Source: Lewinellaceae bacterium SD302 (GTDB taxonomy: Bacteria; Bacteroidota; Bacteroidia; Chitinophagales; Saprospiraceae). Taken from it: a stretch of DNA of 64,000 nucleotides. Shown here piece after piece: positions 19,049-30,043 of this stretch. Made by a program: the position numbers and the translations under genes. The DNA lies in the NCBI GenBank assembly GCA_002591745.1, contig PDLQ01000013.1:1-64000 (forward strand). Direction: 5' to 3'. The notes under the pieces were generated by a model. It was not told the origin of the DNA, did not search any database, and saw nothing but the letters and a program-made list of their open reading frames with translations. Position 1 is the stretch's first letter; each line of letters opens with the position of its first letter.

Positions 19049-22000
19049 ATGCGATTCTTACACACCTTTCTTACTTTTTTACTGCTGTTTGTAACGGGAA
19101 TAGTAGCCCAGTGCCCCCAGTACGATCTATCTCACATTCAGGAATCATACGAACTGAACTGTGATAATGATTTTTCGATCACGCTACAAGCTATCCTGGA
19201 TGGTGAGCCGCCGGCAAGTATTGAATGGCGGCGAACCGGGACCATCTTTAGCACGGAAAATGAAGTTACGATTACCAACGTCGCTACCCCCTATGTTCTG
19301 GAAGTGACCGGGCAGGATGGCTGCGTGGAAACGACCAGTTTTGGTGTTACAAATGGGGCCCTCGGGTTTTTACCTTCTACAATCTTACCAATTTATTGTG
19401 CGGGTCCGACTGATCCAATTCCCTACTGTTTAACTTACATGCCATCAGGTGCAACTGCGGAATGGTCGAATGGTGCCACGGGAACGTGTTCAGAAAACAT
19501 TGTAGCCGGGGACACGATCACTGTGTTTTTTTCTACTTTCTCCGGTGGTTGTAAGGACACCATGGAGTACGTTGCTCCTTTTGCCGAGTACGAGATCTAT
19601 GTTTTTGTTGATGGAGATGATTGCGGAGGCCAACAAGTCGCCATAATTCAGGTTTTCGATAATACTATTGCCAATAATGGGCAGCTCGAAGTTTACGTAG
19701 AAAACGTAAATACGAGTGAATCATTCGACACTATGGTTGCAATTGAATCCTCCGGAGGATTTGAATGGAGTTTGCCACCGGGCACGTATGGAGGTTTTGC
19801 GTTCAATCAAAGTGGTTGTGGTGCAAGCCTAAACAACTTTACCATCAATCCTCCGGGAGTTGTTATCGCGACGGCAACCGTCGACAGCGTAAATTGCCCG
19901 GGTGACGCCGATGGCAGCATTTCCGTAACATTCGATGACGGGCAATCACCCTTTACTTATCTCTGGGACAACGGACAAACCACGGCGACCATCACCAATC
20001 TGACCGCCGGAAGCTATACCCTGACGGTCACTGATGCCAACGGCTGCACCGATCAAGCCTCTTATACGGTGTCACAGCCGGATTCATTAGAGATAGAACT
20101 TGTGGAAAGCGGACCCGCGAGTTGCGCGGGCGAACCAGTGGGATATTTGCAAATTGAAGTGACGGGCGGTACGGGAGCCTACGGCTACGCCTGGAGTAAC
20201 GGCGGAGACACGACGCTGATCGACGGCCTGGCCGTAGGCAGCTACTTCGTAACGGTAACCGACGCCAATGGCTGTACCGCCGAAGCCAGCTACGAACTGG
20301 AAGACGGCATCGATGCCATAATTAGTTGGTCGGGGGAAGGAACACTCAACTGTCTTGAGGATGCCGTTACCCTAGCTGCTAGCCCTGACGGGCCTGATTT
20401 TACTTATTTATGGGCCGGCCCCGGCGTGGATGGGCAAACGGATGCCTCCGTTATCGCAACAGAATTAGGGCGCTATTTCGTGACTGTAACTAACGGCAGC
20501 CAGTTGAATTGCACGGGCGTAGACAGCTTCGATGTGGTAGATGGTACGGAACCCTTTGACTTCACCTTGGTCGGGTCGGTTGCCGATTGTGTGGTTGGTG
20601 ATTCCTACATGATCGAAGGATTTGTGGGGGCCGGCGGAGGATACGATTACCTCATTGAATTGGATGGCATTTTCGTTGAAAGCGGACAAATCAATGATCC
20701 GTTTTTTGTTCTCCTGGTTCAAGACCCCGGTCTTTATGAAATCACCCTGGTTAATTTATTTACTGGTTGCGTGGAAACGCGCTTTTGCGAAGTTCTTCCA
20801 TTCACTCCCTTCTCCGTTGAGTTCGCCGTAGACACGGCTGTTTGTTCCACTGGGTCGGCGGATATCATGCCGAATATAATTTCCGGAACTGAGCCTTTTA
20901 CCTGGCTATGGAGTAATGGCGCACAATCGCCTTCCCTGTTCAACGTAGCCAGCGGCACCTACAGCGTTACGGTAACCGACGGCAACGGCTGTATGCACGT
21001 TGAGGAGGTTTTCGGGGGAATCAGTGAGCCCCTGACCGTTGAATTCAATAATACCAACCCGTTTTGCGGAGAAACTGATGGCAGTATCGCCGTCACCAAT
21101 CTGACCAGCGGTATTCCTCCCTTTATTTATAACTGGTCAAACGGTAGCGATTCTTCCACTCTGACGAACGTAGGCAGCGGTACTTACGACCTGACCATAA
21201 CGGATGCCGTGGGCTGTGAAAATACCTGGCAGCTTGTTTTGCTCAACGACTTTCAAGCCAACATCATTGAGGAGCAAATCACCGGCCAGGGATGCGCCGG
21301 GGCTCTGCCGCAGTTAACCGCCATGCCAAATACGGCCAATTTTACTTATTTCTGGACGGGGCCAAATGGATTTACCTCTACGGAAGCAAGCTTTCAAGCT
21401 CCGGAAGCGGGCATTTATACGGTAACGATTTCCGCGGTGGATGGCTCTTGTTCAGACTTCGTAGCGATTGAGGTAAGCGAAGCAGAGGACTTTGCCCTGA
21501 CCGAGATTACGGTAACTCCGGCCCCTTGCTTCGATTTTACCACCTTGGTGCCGCAGTACACTTTCGATCCGGTAGATGAATTTGTCCATCGTTGGATAAT
21601 GAACGGGGATACCATCATCCACCCCGGCCCTGCATTTCAGGCCGAGGCGCCCGGATCTTACGTTTACATCGGAACAAATACGTTTACCGGTTGCGTGGTG
21701 ACCGACAGCTTGTTTTTGGCTACCGTCGGTGGACCTTGCGAAGGTGTAGTCGGTCGCCTCTGGGCAGTACAGAGTGACTGTAGCTTGAATGGTACCGAAA
21801 TACCCGTAGCGAATACGCCCATTCGGATTGAAGAAATTGATGGTACGAGTGTTCATTATACGGTTACCGACGGTGAGGGGGTTTATCAGGCAGATTTACC
21901 ACCGGGAACCTACGAAGCTTTTCCTCTGCCATTTGCTACGGATATTTTTGAAGATTGCGACAACATGCAATTGATCCAGGTTGATGAGGACGGAAACGCG

Positions 22001-23458
22001 CTGGACGATCTTTTCATCATTTTTGAAGAAGCTTGCCCCTCGATGTACGTGAATCTGGCGGTGCCGAATCTAATCCGTTGTTTCTCAAACGATGCCTTCT
22101 TGTATTACTGTAATGATGGCCCCTCCCTGGCCGAAGATGCGACTATTACGGTTGAGCTGGATCCCTTTCTTTTCTTCCAGGGGGCCAGCATTCCCCCGGC
22201 CAGCGTAGCAAATCACTTAGTGACTTTTGAGTTGGGCGATCTCCCACCTTTCACCTGTGGAACGATTGAATTGAATTTATTGGTCAGCTGTGAGGCGGAG
22301 ATCGGCCAGACTCACTGTGTAGAAGCCACTGCTACCCCTAACGAGCCCTGCCCGGCACCCGATGACTGGAACGGTGCCAACCTGGTGCTGGGAGCGGATT
22401 GCCTGGCGGATAGCCTGGAGTTCAGAATTACCAACAACGGCACGGCCACTACGACCCAGGGACTCAGCTATTTAGTCATCGAAGACGGTATCATGATGCT
22501 GAACGGGCCGACGGACGGGCCTTTCCTCAATCCTGCCGAAGAATTCCGCTTTCGCTTGCCGGCCAACGGCAGTACTTACCGCTTAGAAACCAATCAGGAG
22601 GCTAATAACCCCGGCTTCGGAATGCCCACATTAGTGGTAGAGGGCTGTGGAACCGACCAGGCCGGAAATTTCTCGACCGGTTTCGTTAATCAACTGCCGC
22701 TCAATGATACTGACGTGAGCTGGTACGATATTTTGTGCCGCCAGAACGTCGGTGCATACGACCCCAACGAGAAAATGGGACTTCCGTTGGGAGTAGGGGA
22801 GCCGAAACTCATCAAACCGGGTACACCCATCGTTTACGATATCCAGTTCCAGAATACCGGTACGGATACGGCCCGGACCGTGGTGCTACGCGATACTATC
22901 GCTCCGGAATTTGATCTCAATACGCTCCGGGTCGGTGCGGCTAGCCATAACTATATCTACACACTCGATTCTAACCGGGCGCTGACGATTACTTTTGCCG
23001 ACATAATGTTGCCGGACAGTTTCACTAATGTAGCGGCATCCCAGGGCGTGATCTCCTATTACATCGAGCATTACGCCGATCTGCCCCTGGGCACTGAGTT
23101 ACGCAATCAAGCGGCCATTTACTTCGACTTCAATGAACCGATCTTTACCAGTAACACCTTGCATACGCTGGGCGAGGACTTTTTATCTACTCTTACAAGT
23201 GACTTCTCGAGCGGCCACAAACTCACGGTCTTCCCCAACCCGGCCGACCGCCTGTCACAGTTAACTTTTGAGTGTTCGACTCCCGGTGCTTACTTACTGG
23301 AAATTTTTGATGGACTTGGCCGTAAAGTCATGACCCACCGCAGTAACGGTGATCTTACTACCTTGGACATGAGCCAGGAACCCGTGGGTTGGTACCTGGC
23401 CCGCGCTACAAGCCTGGATGGAAGCATTATCGGGCTGCGAAAGTTTGTATTGAAATAA
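19049..23458 (+). CDS. Giant T9SS protein with SprB-like repeats (1469 aa), module 1
   Basis: Signal peptide MRFLHTFLTFLLLFVTGIVA, then an N-terminal Cys-rich domain. SprB-like or PKD-like repeats cover about 275-760, each with a block such as YLWDNGQTTATITNL followed by AGSYTLTVTDANGC. A carboxypeptidase-regulatory-like domain lies at about 900-985 (GRLWAVQSDCSLNGTEIP). A DUF11-like region follows (RCFSNDAFLYYCNDGPSLAE), then the conserved block AYDPNEK...IQFQNTGTDTA...NQAAIYFDFNEPIF (DUF7619-like), then a T9SS sorting domain (VFPNPADR). SprB-type repeats are known from gliding adhesins of Bacteroidota. It is transcribed divergently from the helical protein at 17395-18807 and is a full-length paralog of the gene at 25390-29820. 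Confidence 0.9.
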   Translation: MRFLHTFLTFLLLFVTGIVAQCPQYDLSHIQESYELNCDNDFSITLQAILDGEPPASIEWRRTGTIFSTENEVTITNVATPYVLEVTGQDGCVETTSFGVTNGALGFLPSTILPIYCAGPTDPIPYCLTYMPSGATAEWSNGATGTCSENIVAGDTITVFFSTFSGGCKDTMEYVAPFAEYEIYVFVDGDDCGGQQVAIIQVFDNTIANNGQLEVYVENVNTSESFDTMVAIESSGGFEWSLPPGTYGGFAFNQSGCGASLNNFTINPPGVVIATATVDSVNCPGDADGSISVTFDDGQSPFTYLWDNGQTTATITNLTAGSYTLTVTDANGCTDQASYTVSQPDSLEIELVESGPASCAGEPVGYLQIEVTGGTGAYGYAWSNGGDTTLIDGLAVGSYFVTVTDANGCTAEASYELEDGIDAIISWSGEGTLNCLEDAVTLAASPDGPDFTYLWAGPGVDGQTDASVIATELGRYFVTVTNGSQLNCTGVDSFDVVDGTEPFDFTLVGSVADCVVGDSYMIEGFVGAGGGYDYLIELDGIFVESGQINDPFFVLLVQDPGLYEITLVNLFTGCVETRFCEVLPFTPFSVEFAVDTAVCSTGSADIMPNIISGTEPFTWLWSNGAQSPSLFNVASGTYSVTVTDGNGCMHVEEVFGGISEPLTVEFNNTNPFCGETDGSIAVTNLTSGIPPFIYNWSNGSDSSTLTNVGSGTYDLTITDAVGCENTWQLVLLNDFQANIIEEQITGQGCAGALPQLTAMPNTANFTYFWTGPNGFTSTEASFQAPEAGIYTVTISAVDGSCSDFVAIEVSEAEDFALTEITVTPAPCFDFTTLVPQYTFDPVDEFVHRWIMNGDTIIHPGPAFQAEAPGSYVYIGTNTFTGCVVTDSLFLATVGGPCEGVVGRLWAVQSDCSLNGTEIPVANTPIRIEEIDGTSVHYTVTDGEGVYQADLPPGTYEAFPLPFATDIFEDCDNMQLIQVDEDGNALDDLFIIFEEACPSMYVNLAVPNLIRCFSNDAFLYYCNDGPSLAEDATITVELDPFLFFQGASIPPASVANHLVTFELGDLPPFTCGTIELNLLVSCEAEIGQTHCVEATATPNEPCPAPDDWNGANLVLGADCLADSLEFRITNNGTATTTQGLSYLVIEDGIMMLNGPTDGPFLNPAEEFRFRLPANGSTYRLETNQEANNPGFGMPTLVVEGCGTDQAGNFSTGFVNQLPLNDTDVSWYDILCRQNVGAYDPNEKMGLPLGVGEPKLIKPGTPIVYDIQFQNTGTDTARTVVLRDTIAPEFDLNTLRVGAASHNYIYTLDSNRALTITFADIMLPDSFTNVAASQGVISYYIEHYADLPLGTELRNQAAIYFDFNEPIFTSNTLHTLGEDFLSTLTSDFSSGHKLTVFPNPADRLSQLTFECSTPGAYLLEIFDGLGRKVMTHRSNGDLTTLDMSQEPVGWYLARATSLDGSIIGLRKFVLK

Positions 23459-23636
23459 TGGCTGCGATTGCCGAATTGAAAAAGTAGAAAAGTAGTCAGG
23501 GTATTCCTACTCTGCGGCATGCTCTGAAAGAAAGAGTAGCCAAGCACAGCCAGGATGCTATCTGATCTTTTCTCTTTTTTTCCTGCAAATTAATTTGCGG
23601 AATGGTCTACGAGTTGGTCTTTACTCTTTTGGTTAG

Positions 23637-23647
23637 CAAAGTAGCAG
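23637..23647 (-). repeat. CTGCTACTTTG motif
   Basis: Lies just downstream of helical paralog 2 and points toward the end of the giant gene at 23458, with no minus-strand gene in front of it. The gap 23459-23662 otherwise holds no gene. Confidence 0.5.
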
Positions 23648-23662
23648 TGCCGAAAGTTAGCC

Positions 23663-25069
23663 TTAAAAATCCCGCTCAACTGCCCGCAGCAGCCATTCCT
23701 TTTCCGTGCAGGGGTCAGTGGCCATGATTTGCGCTTTTAGTTGTCCTGCAACTTCCCGGTCGCCCGGCGGTATTCGCACGATTTTTTCGGCCAACCGAAA
23801 GATGTTACGGTAATTACGCTGGTGGTAACCGATATTTTTGCGGCGGCCCAGTAGAGACTTGGTCGAACGAAGATGACTGGTAAGCAGATTGAAATCGTCC
23901 CGTTCGAAAAATATTTTAAGCTGGAGGAGCCGCGCGGTAAAATGGTGAATGAAATCCTGGTAATCTGCCGTTTGCAGGAAACTTAGTGTAGCGTCGTAGT
24001 CGCTTTTTTCGTATGCGAGTCTGGCGCGGTTCAGGGAGACAACTTCTTCTCTTTTTTCCTGCGGAAGTCGGGAAGCGTTGGCTTCCAGGAATTCATCCGC
24101 CCAACCTACTTCCCCGAGTTTCAAAGCCACGCCGACAATGTTGTTAAAGGTGAAAATGCCGATGCGCCCGCGCTCGTAGAAGGTCTTGCGCTGGAGTCCT
24201 AGTTTGTAAAGGTCGAGGGTTTGTGACAGGAACTCCCTTCGGCCGGCGTTGCTTTGACGCAGGCAGTGATTTATGGCCAGTACGAGCAAATCACGTTGGT
24301 CGTTATGCGGGAAATCATCGATGTAAGCCTCGATGCCACTTTTAAGGTCGGCAAAGACAGGGTCGTTGTCCTGCCGCAAATAGAGTAGGGTAGCGAGGTA
24401 GAACAAGTGGATGCCGGGCTGTTCCGGTTTGGGATTTTGGGCGTAGGCAGCCAGGCATTCATCCAGCAGGGGCAGGTCGATCTGTTTATTGGTCAACCTC
24501 AGATGCGCCAGGGTCTCGCAGGCCTGACGAAAACGCATGGCCAGCATGTGGTGAAATATGCTGGTTTCCTGTTCGCTGAGATTATGGCGATCATTACGTT
24601 TGCTGAGGGCCATCAGGTGATAGCGTTCTTTTTCCAGTCGGTGATCGTGTTGGTAACGGGCTAGTGAAGCAGTAGGAGCGGCCGTAGGGTAGCGGCGCTG
24701 ATAGCGGCTGATTCGAGTGGTAAGATGGCGGAATAGACCACGTTCGTTGTACAGCCGCAAGGAGATGTTTCTCGACTGAAAATCATCCGTTCGGAATTTT
24801 TCGTAGATCAGGTAGTCTTCAATTTGCCGCAATAACTCATGATCCAGACGGGTGGCGAGGTTTTTCCTGAAGGGGCGGTCGGAAAAGGCCCTCGCCCAGG
24901 CTTTTTCGGGTACGGGGGCAACGTTGAGGTCGTGGATTTGCTCGCAGAGGTAGTCGAAGAACGGAATTAGTTCTGCTTTGCCGTTATGGGCGGGAGAGAG
25001 GAGCCAGTTGCGGGCAGCGGTTCGCTCGGAAGGACTAAGGTCTTGCAGAAGGGAGTAGAGAAGTGGCAG
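23663..25069 (-). CDS. Helical module protein, paralog 2 (unknown function, no ATG start)
   Basis: Similar along its length to the 470-residue paralog at 17395-18807 and ending in WLLRAVERDF. The frame continues upstream of 24832 with the family's N-terminus (PSERTAARNWLLSPAHNGK), so the protein is about 468 residues. There is no ATG; the frame is closed by a stop at 25109-25111. CTG at 25069 is the start that best fits the paralogs; a TTG at 24832 would remove the conserved N-terminal 79 residues. It faces the SprB-type giant at 25390. It may use a weak start or be a gene losing expression; the frame itself is intact. Confidence 0.75.
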   Translation of the reverse strand: MPLLYSLLQDLSPSERTAARNWLLSPAHNGKAELIPFFDYLCEQIHDLNVAPVPEKAWARAFSDRPFRKNLATRLDHELLRQIEDYLIYEKFRTDDFQSRNISLRLYNERGLFRHLTTRISRYQRRYPTAAPTASLARYQHDHRLEKERYHLMALSKRNDRHNLSEQETSIFHHMLAMRFRQACETLAHLRLTNKQIDLPLLDECLAAYAQNPKPEQPGIHLFYLATLLYLRQDNDPVFADLKSGIEAYIDDFPHNDQRDLLVLAINHCLRQSNAGRREFLSQTLDLYKLGLQRKTFYERGRIGIFTFNNIVGVALKLGEVGWADEFLEANASRLPQEKREEVVSLNRARLAYEKSDYDATLSFLQTADYQDFIHHFTARLLQLKIFFERDDFNLLTSHLRSTKSLLGRRKNIGYHQRNYRNIFRLAEKIVRIPPGDREVAGQLKAQIMATDPCTEKEWLLRAVERDF

Positions 25070-25214
25070 GACTGAGGGATTGAAGGAAGAAGAAATGTAG
25101 GGCAGAAATCACCAGGAGTAGCTCCATATTTAGGTCTTTGGCCAACTATAATAATTGACAATATTTTATATGTGATGAATAGTTGAAGTTAATTTTATAC
25201 TGTAAAATAGATCA

Positions 25215-25225
25215 TTGCTACTTTG
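25215..25225 (+). promoter_or_regulatory. TTGCTACTTTG motif before SprB-type giant 2
   Basis: Reads TTGCTACTTTGATAGCCAAA, the same tail as the copy at 18888, and points toward the ATG at 25390. No minus-oriented copy was seen in this divergent region. Confidence 0.65.
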
Positions 25226-25389
25226 ATAGCCAAAAAAATAGATAGTAACGTGAATAATCAACTATAAATGTAGTTTTTTTCTCGTTCTATATCCCGGATA
25301 ATTGTAATGTGAAGCGGACAGACGGCCAATCCGCAACCACAATCTTGGATAACCCAGCCGAAATCACGGCGATCAAATTTTGTCTTCCC

Positions 25390-28300
25390 ATGCGTACTTT
25401 ACCCACCGTTATACTTTTACTCTTCGGTCTTTGGACCAGTCTTGCCGCCCAGTGCGATCAGTTTGATTTTTCTCATCTAGATGGTCAGACCTTTGTATTG
25501 GATTGTGACTTTACCCCAATAACCTTACAGGCGGTACTGGCCGGCGACCCACCGAGTAACACCACCTGGATTAATCAGACGACTAATGAGGTGCTGGGCT
25601 TTGAACCTTCCATTACCATCGCGGCGGGCGGTGAACATCAATTGCTGATTTCAGCTTCCGGCTGTACGGAGTCTATCTTTTTCTTCGTGGAAGAATCGGG
25701 CATTCTGCAAACCGATCTTCCTACTGGCCTGGAGTTAGCCACCTGCCTGGGGCCCGATACGGATACAGTATTTTGCCTCAACGCCAGCAGTTTTGACTGG
25801 GATTATGCGTGGTCCTCCAACGGTAGTGGCGCATGCTTGGTCGACCCGGAACTTGGCACTACCTATACGGTGACGATCACCAAGGCGAATGGCTGTAGTT
25901 ACCCGGTAACCGTAGAAACGCCTTCAGAATTAACGGAATTTACCGTAGATATTTCATCCCCTGACCCCTGTGATCCTAACCTGTTTACCATCAATTTCAC
26001 GGAGGGTACCGGTGGAGATAATATCTTCGAGATGGTTCTCCAGGACGGAAGTGGCAATGCGCTGACGTTTCTTTTTACCGGGGAAGGGCCTCACACATTC
26101 GAAGTGCCGGCCGGGGATTATACGGGTTTTGCCTACGGAGGGGTCGAGTGTGAAGTTCCCCTCAATTTTACTGCCGGCTTACCTGGTATAATCCTTACTG
26201 AAACAGTAGTGAACGTAAGTTGTAACGGAGTATCAGATGGTGCTATTGACCTGACAGCCGATGGCCAGGCACCACCCTTTACCTACAATTGGAGTACCGG
26301 ACAGACTACAGAGGATATCGACGGACTAGTTGCCGGTGTGTACATTGTGACCGTCACCGATGGCAACGGCTGTAGTGTAGTAAGAGACATTTTGGTGGAA
26401 GAACCAAATCCCATTTTTATTACCCTGATCGAAATAGAACCGGCCGGTTGTGCTGGAGAAAACAATGGCTCCATCGTCATCGAACATAGCGTAAGTGGGC
26501 TCGCTACCGTTTTCTGGAGCAACGGCTGGGACACTGAAGTTAACGACGGTCTGGAAGCGGGCGAATACACCGTAACGGTTACCGATGACAATACCGGTTG
26601 TTTCGCTACGGCAACCTATACCGTTGAACCCGGACTGGATGCCCTCATCGACGCTACCGGCAATGGTAACCTGGGCTGTGATACGGACAACGTTCAGCTT
26701 TTCGCCAACCCTGCCGGACCGGATTATAATGCCACATGGTTCTTAAACGGAGGAGCTATTGGCGTGACCCAAGTATTGACCGTTAGTGAGCCGGGCGAAT
26801 ACGTTCTGGTAGTGACCGATGTAAATGACCCCAGTTGTACGGGCACCGATACTTTAGAGGTGACCCAGTTTGATGATCCGGTAGACTTCGACATCACGGT
26901 AATGCCCGGAAATTGCGGCACCAATACCTTGCCCGGTATCGTTGTAATTATGACGGCCGGTAATGGGCCGTATACACACGTCTTGATTCAGGATGGCGTA
27001 CAAGTACAGTCCGGCTTTGTCGACCTGGCGTTTTCCATCAGTAATCTGAGCCCGACCAGCGTATACGAACTGATTCTGACCAGTAACGTTAGTGGCTGCT
27101 CCTCGAGTCAAATACTTCCACCGCTGCCTTTCGGGCCAGTGGTTGTAATCGAAGAAAACCTCGATGCTTGCGGAGGGTTAGAATGTTTTGAGGTCACCGT
27201 CACCGGGGGCACTGCTCCTTACGTCTACCTCTGGAGTGACGGAAGTACTGGCGCAGATAATTGTAACCTGCCGGCCGGTACTTATTGCGTAACGGTAATA
27301 GACGCTAATGGCTGTACCGCAGAAGGCTGTGGATTTGTAGAACAGGGAAATTTAATCTCTACGGAATTGACGGATATCGTTGTCCCAACGTGTGACGGCA
27401 ACCCCGGCTCCATTTTTGTTGAACCGGTCAACGGAACGGCTCCTTATACCTTCTTGTGGACAGAAGGGCCCACCGGTGCTGTTGTAAGTACCGAGCAGAA
27501 CCTGATCAATGTTCCCCCCGGGACTTACGTAGTAGAAGTGACCGACGCCAGCGGCTGTACAGGCACGGATATCTGGGAACTGTTCCCACCGTGGCTGACT
27601 TTCAATTTAGTAATGGAGCCGGCTGATGAAAATCTTGATAATTGTGGCTTTGAGAGTGCTAAGCTATACCCCGTATTTTTAGATAGCGATGGCAGTACTT
27701 TGAACTATACCTGGTTATTGCCAGGAGGAGGAACAATTGAGGGACAAGATACCATCTCCGTAACGGAATCAGGTGTGTACGAGTTACAGGTTGAAGGAGT
27801 CTTTAACGTCTGTTACAATGAAAGCCAAATTAATGTGGACCTGGGCCAGTCTTACGACGTAAATGTTGAGGCATCCGTAATTGACTGCAATGATTTTACG
27901 CTATTGGAAGCAAACTACCCCAGTGGAGTGATCACTAATACAATCCAGCATGAGTGGCTGGTAGCCGGAGATGTAATCACCACCGGATTACCAAGTCTGC
28001 TGGTCTTTACACCCGGCGAAATCGTTTACCTGGGCACCAACAGTACAACCGGCTGTATATCCTCCGATACCATCTTTCTCGCTACCGTTGGTACGGGTTG
28101 TTCCAGCGTCAGCGGTACCCTTTGGGCCGACGAAGGGAACTGCGCTCTGGACGGTACCGAAATTCCCGTACCCAACTGGCCGGTACTGATCGAAACGGCC
28201 AGCGGTGATTTCTCCGCATTCCTGGGCACGGATATCAATGGAGAATTCTATACCCAACTATCGCCTGGCAATTACATCGCCTACGCCAATCCTTACAATT

Positions 28301-29820
28301 CCGACCTCTACTACGAATGCCCCACCGGACAGGCCTTTACAGTTGTAGAAGGTGAGGAAGCCTACGTAGACGTCTTCATGCCCTACTTAGAAGCCTGTGC
28401 TACGATGTACACCAATGTGTCCGTTCCTCAGCTACGGCGCTGTTTCGAAAACGACATCTACGTCACCTACTGCAACGATGGTCCGGTAACCGCCGAAGAT
28501 GCTACGGTCACCGTAGACTTGGATCCTTTCCTGAACCTGGTGAGTGCCAGTGTGCCACCCTCGGACATTTCCCAGCAATCGTTGACTTTCGAATTGGGTG
28601 ACCTGGCGCCTTTTGAATGTGGCACCATCACCATCCGGGTACTCGTCAGTTGTGACGCCGTACTAGGGCAGACCCATTGTGTCGAAGCAACGGCTACTCC
28701 CAATGATCCTTGTCCGGACCCAGCCAACTGGAACGGTGCTAACCTGACGGTAGATGCAGTCTGTGACGGAGAGGAGATCATCTTTACGGTTACCAACGAC
28801 GGTACCGCTCCCACAACGTCTACCTTTAGTTACATAGTTATTGAGGACGGTATCATGCTGCCCATTCCCGGACCAGGCCCAATTTTGGAAGTAGGCGGTA
28901 CCTTCACTTTCAGTGTGCCGGCAAACGGTAGTACGTACTACTTCCAGACCAGTCAGGAGGAAGGCAATCCTGACTTTACCTCGCCGACCATTGTCGTAGA
29001 AGGTTGTGGCCTTAACTCGGCGGGGACCTTTAGTACCGGATTCGCCAATGCACTGCCACTGGGTGATGCTTCTACCGATTGGTACGACATTCAGTGCCGT
29101 GCCAACATCGGTGCCTACGATCCGAACGAGAAGACCGGTTTCCCACTGGGCCTCACGGAACAAAGTTTCATTGAAGAAGGCACCAACCTCAACTACCATA
29201 TTCAGTTCCAGAACACCGGCACGGACACGGCCTTTACCGTAGTCTTGCGTGACACCATCGCACCGGAATACGACCTCAGTACCCTGCGGATGGGCAGCGC
29301 AAGCCACCCCTACGTTTACGAAGTGGACAGCAACCGTGCCCTCACGGTGACCTTCAATGATATCATGCTGCCGGACAGCAACGTGAACCTACTCGGCTCT
29401 CAGGGTATTGTCAGCTACGTTATCGATCATGTTCCCGGAGTAGAAGTCGGTACCCAGTTGCGTAACCAGGCAGCCATCTACTTCGACTTCAACGCGCCCA
29501 TCTTTACCAGCCGTACGCTGCACACCATTGGTGAGGATATCACCTCCTCCTTAACGGATATTGACCGCAGTAACGAGGTGCCGCTGACCGTTTTCCCCAA
29601 CCCGGCAGACCGCCGTAGTAACGTAAGTATCAGTATACCAGTACAAGGGGCGTATCAATTGGAGGTTTACGACAATTTCGGTCGTATGATCATGAAGAGT
29701 CAGCACCGTAGTGGTACTGCGAGTCTGAACCTGAGCCAGTATCCCGCCGGTTGGTACCTTGTACGGGCCACCCGTCCGGACGGTACTTATCTTGGGTTAC
29801 AACAATTTATTCTGGATTAG
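25390..29820 (+). CDS. Giant T9SS protein with SprB-like repeats (1476 aa), module 2
   Basis: The ATG at 25390 gives signal peptide MRTLPTVILLLFGLWTSLAA; the frame is open to a GTG at 25309 but that would bury the signal. The domain order is as in the paralog at 19049: SprB-like repeats (YNWSTGQTTEDIDGLVAG, then VYIVTVTDGNGC), a regulatory Ig-like domain (GTLWADEGNCALDGTEIP), a DUF11-like region (RCFENDIYVTYCNDGP), the AYDPNEK...IQFQNTGTDTA block and a T9SS sorting domain (VFPNPADR). Expected on the cell surface, possibly as an adhesin. It is divergent from helical paralog 2. Confidence 0.9.
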   Translation: MRTLPTVILLLFGLWTSLAAQCDQFDFSHLDGQTFVLDCDFTPITLQAVLAGDPPSNTTWINQTTNEVLGFEPSITIAAGGEHQLLISASGCTESIFFFVEESGILQTDLPTGLELATCLGPDTDTVFCLNASSFDWDYAWSSNGSGACLVDPELGTTYTVTITKANGCSYPVTVETPSELTEFTVDISSPDPCDPNLFTINFTEGTGGDNIFEMVLQDGSGNALTFLFTGEGPHTFEVPAGDYTGFAYGGVECEVPLNFTAGLPGIILTETVVNVSCNGVSDGAIDLTADGQAPPFTYNWSTGQTTEDIDGLVAGVYIVTVTDGNGCSVVRDILVEEPNPIFITLIEIEPAGCAGENNGSIVIEHSVSGLATVFWSNGWDTEVNDGLEAGEYTVTVTDDNTGCFATATYTVEPGLDALIDATGNGNLGCDTDNVQLFANPAGPDYNATWFLNGGAIGVTQVLTVSEPGEYVLVVTDVNDPSCTGTDTLEVTQFDDPVDFDITVMPGNCGTNTLPGIVVIMTAGNGPYTHVLIQDGVQVQSGFVDLAFSISNLSPTSVYELILTSNVSGCSSSQILPPLPFGPVVVIEENLDACGGLECFEVTVTGGTAPYVYLWSDGSTGADNCNLPAGTYCVTVIDANGCTAEGCGFVEQGNLISTELTDIVVPTCDGNPGSIFVEPVNGTAPYTFLWTEGPTGAVVSTEQNLINVPPGTYVVEVTDASGCTGTDIWELFPPWLTFNLVMEPADENLDNCGFESAKLYPVFLDSDGSTLNYTWLLPGGGTIEGQDTISVTESGVYELQVEGVFNVCYNESQINVDLGQSYDVNVEASVIDCNDFTLLEANYPSGVITNTIQHEWLVAGDVITTGLPSLLVFTPGEIVYLGTNSTTGCISSDTIFLATVGTGCSSVSGTLWADEGNCALDGTEIPVPNWPVLIETASGDFSAFLGTDINGEFYTQLSPGNYIAYANPYNSDLYYECPTGQAFTVVEGEEAYVDVFMPYLEACATMYTNVSVPQLRRCFENDIYVTYCNDGPVTAEDATVTVDLDPFLNLVSASVPPSDISQQSLTFELGDLAPFECGTITIRVLVSCDAVLGQTHCVEATATPNDPCPDPANWNGANLTVDAVCDGEEIIFTVTNDGTAPTTSTFSYIVIEDGIMLPIPGPGPILEVGGTFTFSVPANGSTYYFQTSQEEGNPDFTSPTIVVEGCGLNSAGTFSTGFANALPLGDASTDWYDIQCRANIGAYDPNEKTGFPLGLTEQSFIEEGTNLNYHIQFQNTGTDTAFTVVLRDTIAPEYDLSTLRMGSASHPYVYEVDSNRALTVTFNDIMLPDSNVNLLGSQGIVSYVIDHVPGVEVGTQLRNQAAIYFDFNAPIFTSRTLHTIGEDITSSLTDIDRSNEVPLTVFPNPADRRSNVSISIPVQGAYQLEVYDNFGRMIMKSQHRSGTASLNLSQYPAGWYLVRATRPDGTYLGLQQFILD

Positions 29821-29851
29821 CCTTAAAAACCAGTATGTAAAACTGTTTTTG

Positions 29852-29881
29852 GCCCCGATCATTTTTGGTCGGGGCTTTTTT
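29852..29881 (+). terminator. Rho-independent terminator
   Basis: GCCCCGA pairs with TCGGGGC, with a T-run after the stem. It ends the giant gene finishing at 29820. Confidence 0.85.
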
Positions 29882-30043
29882 ATTAGCCATCGGAATAAGG
29901 AAAACTAAACAGCCTAATTATAGATAGTCATTTTGGGGAGAAGGTGAAATCTTTATTATTTTGGATTTTAGAACATTATTAGCAATTTCTTCTTTAGAAT
30001 CAAATAGTATTCGTTAACCCTTTTCAATTAAACAATTTTCGCT

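Noticed and set aside
24832-25161. Possible frameshift at the start of helical paralog 2, using another frame from 25161
   Set aside because: The other frame (GQRPKYGATPGDFC) has no similarity to the paralogs, while the main frame reads through to the conserved N-terminus.
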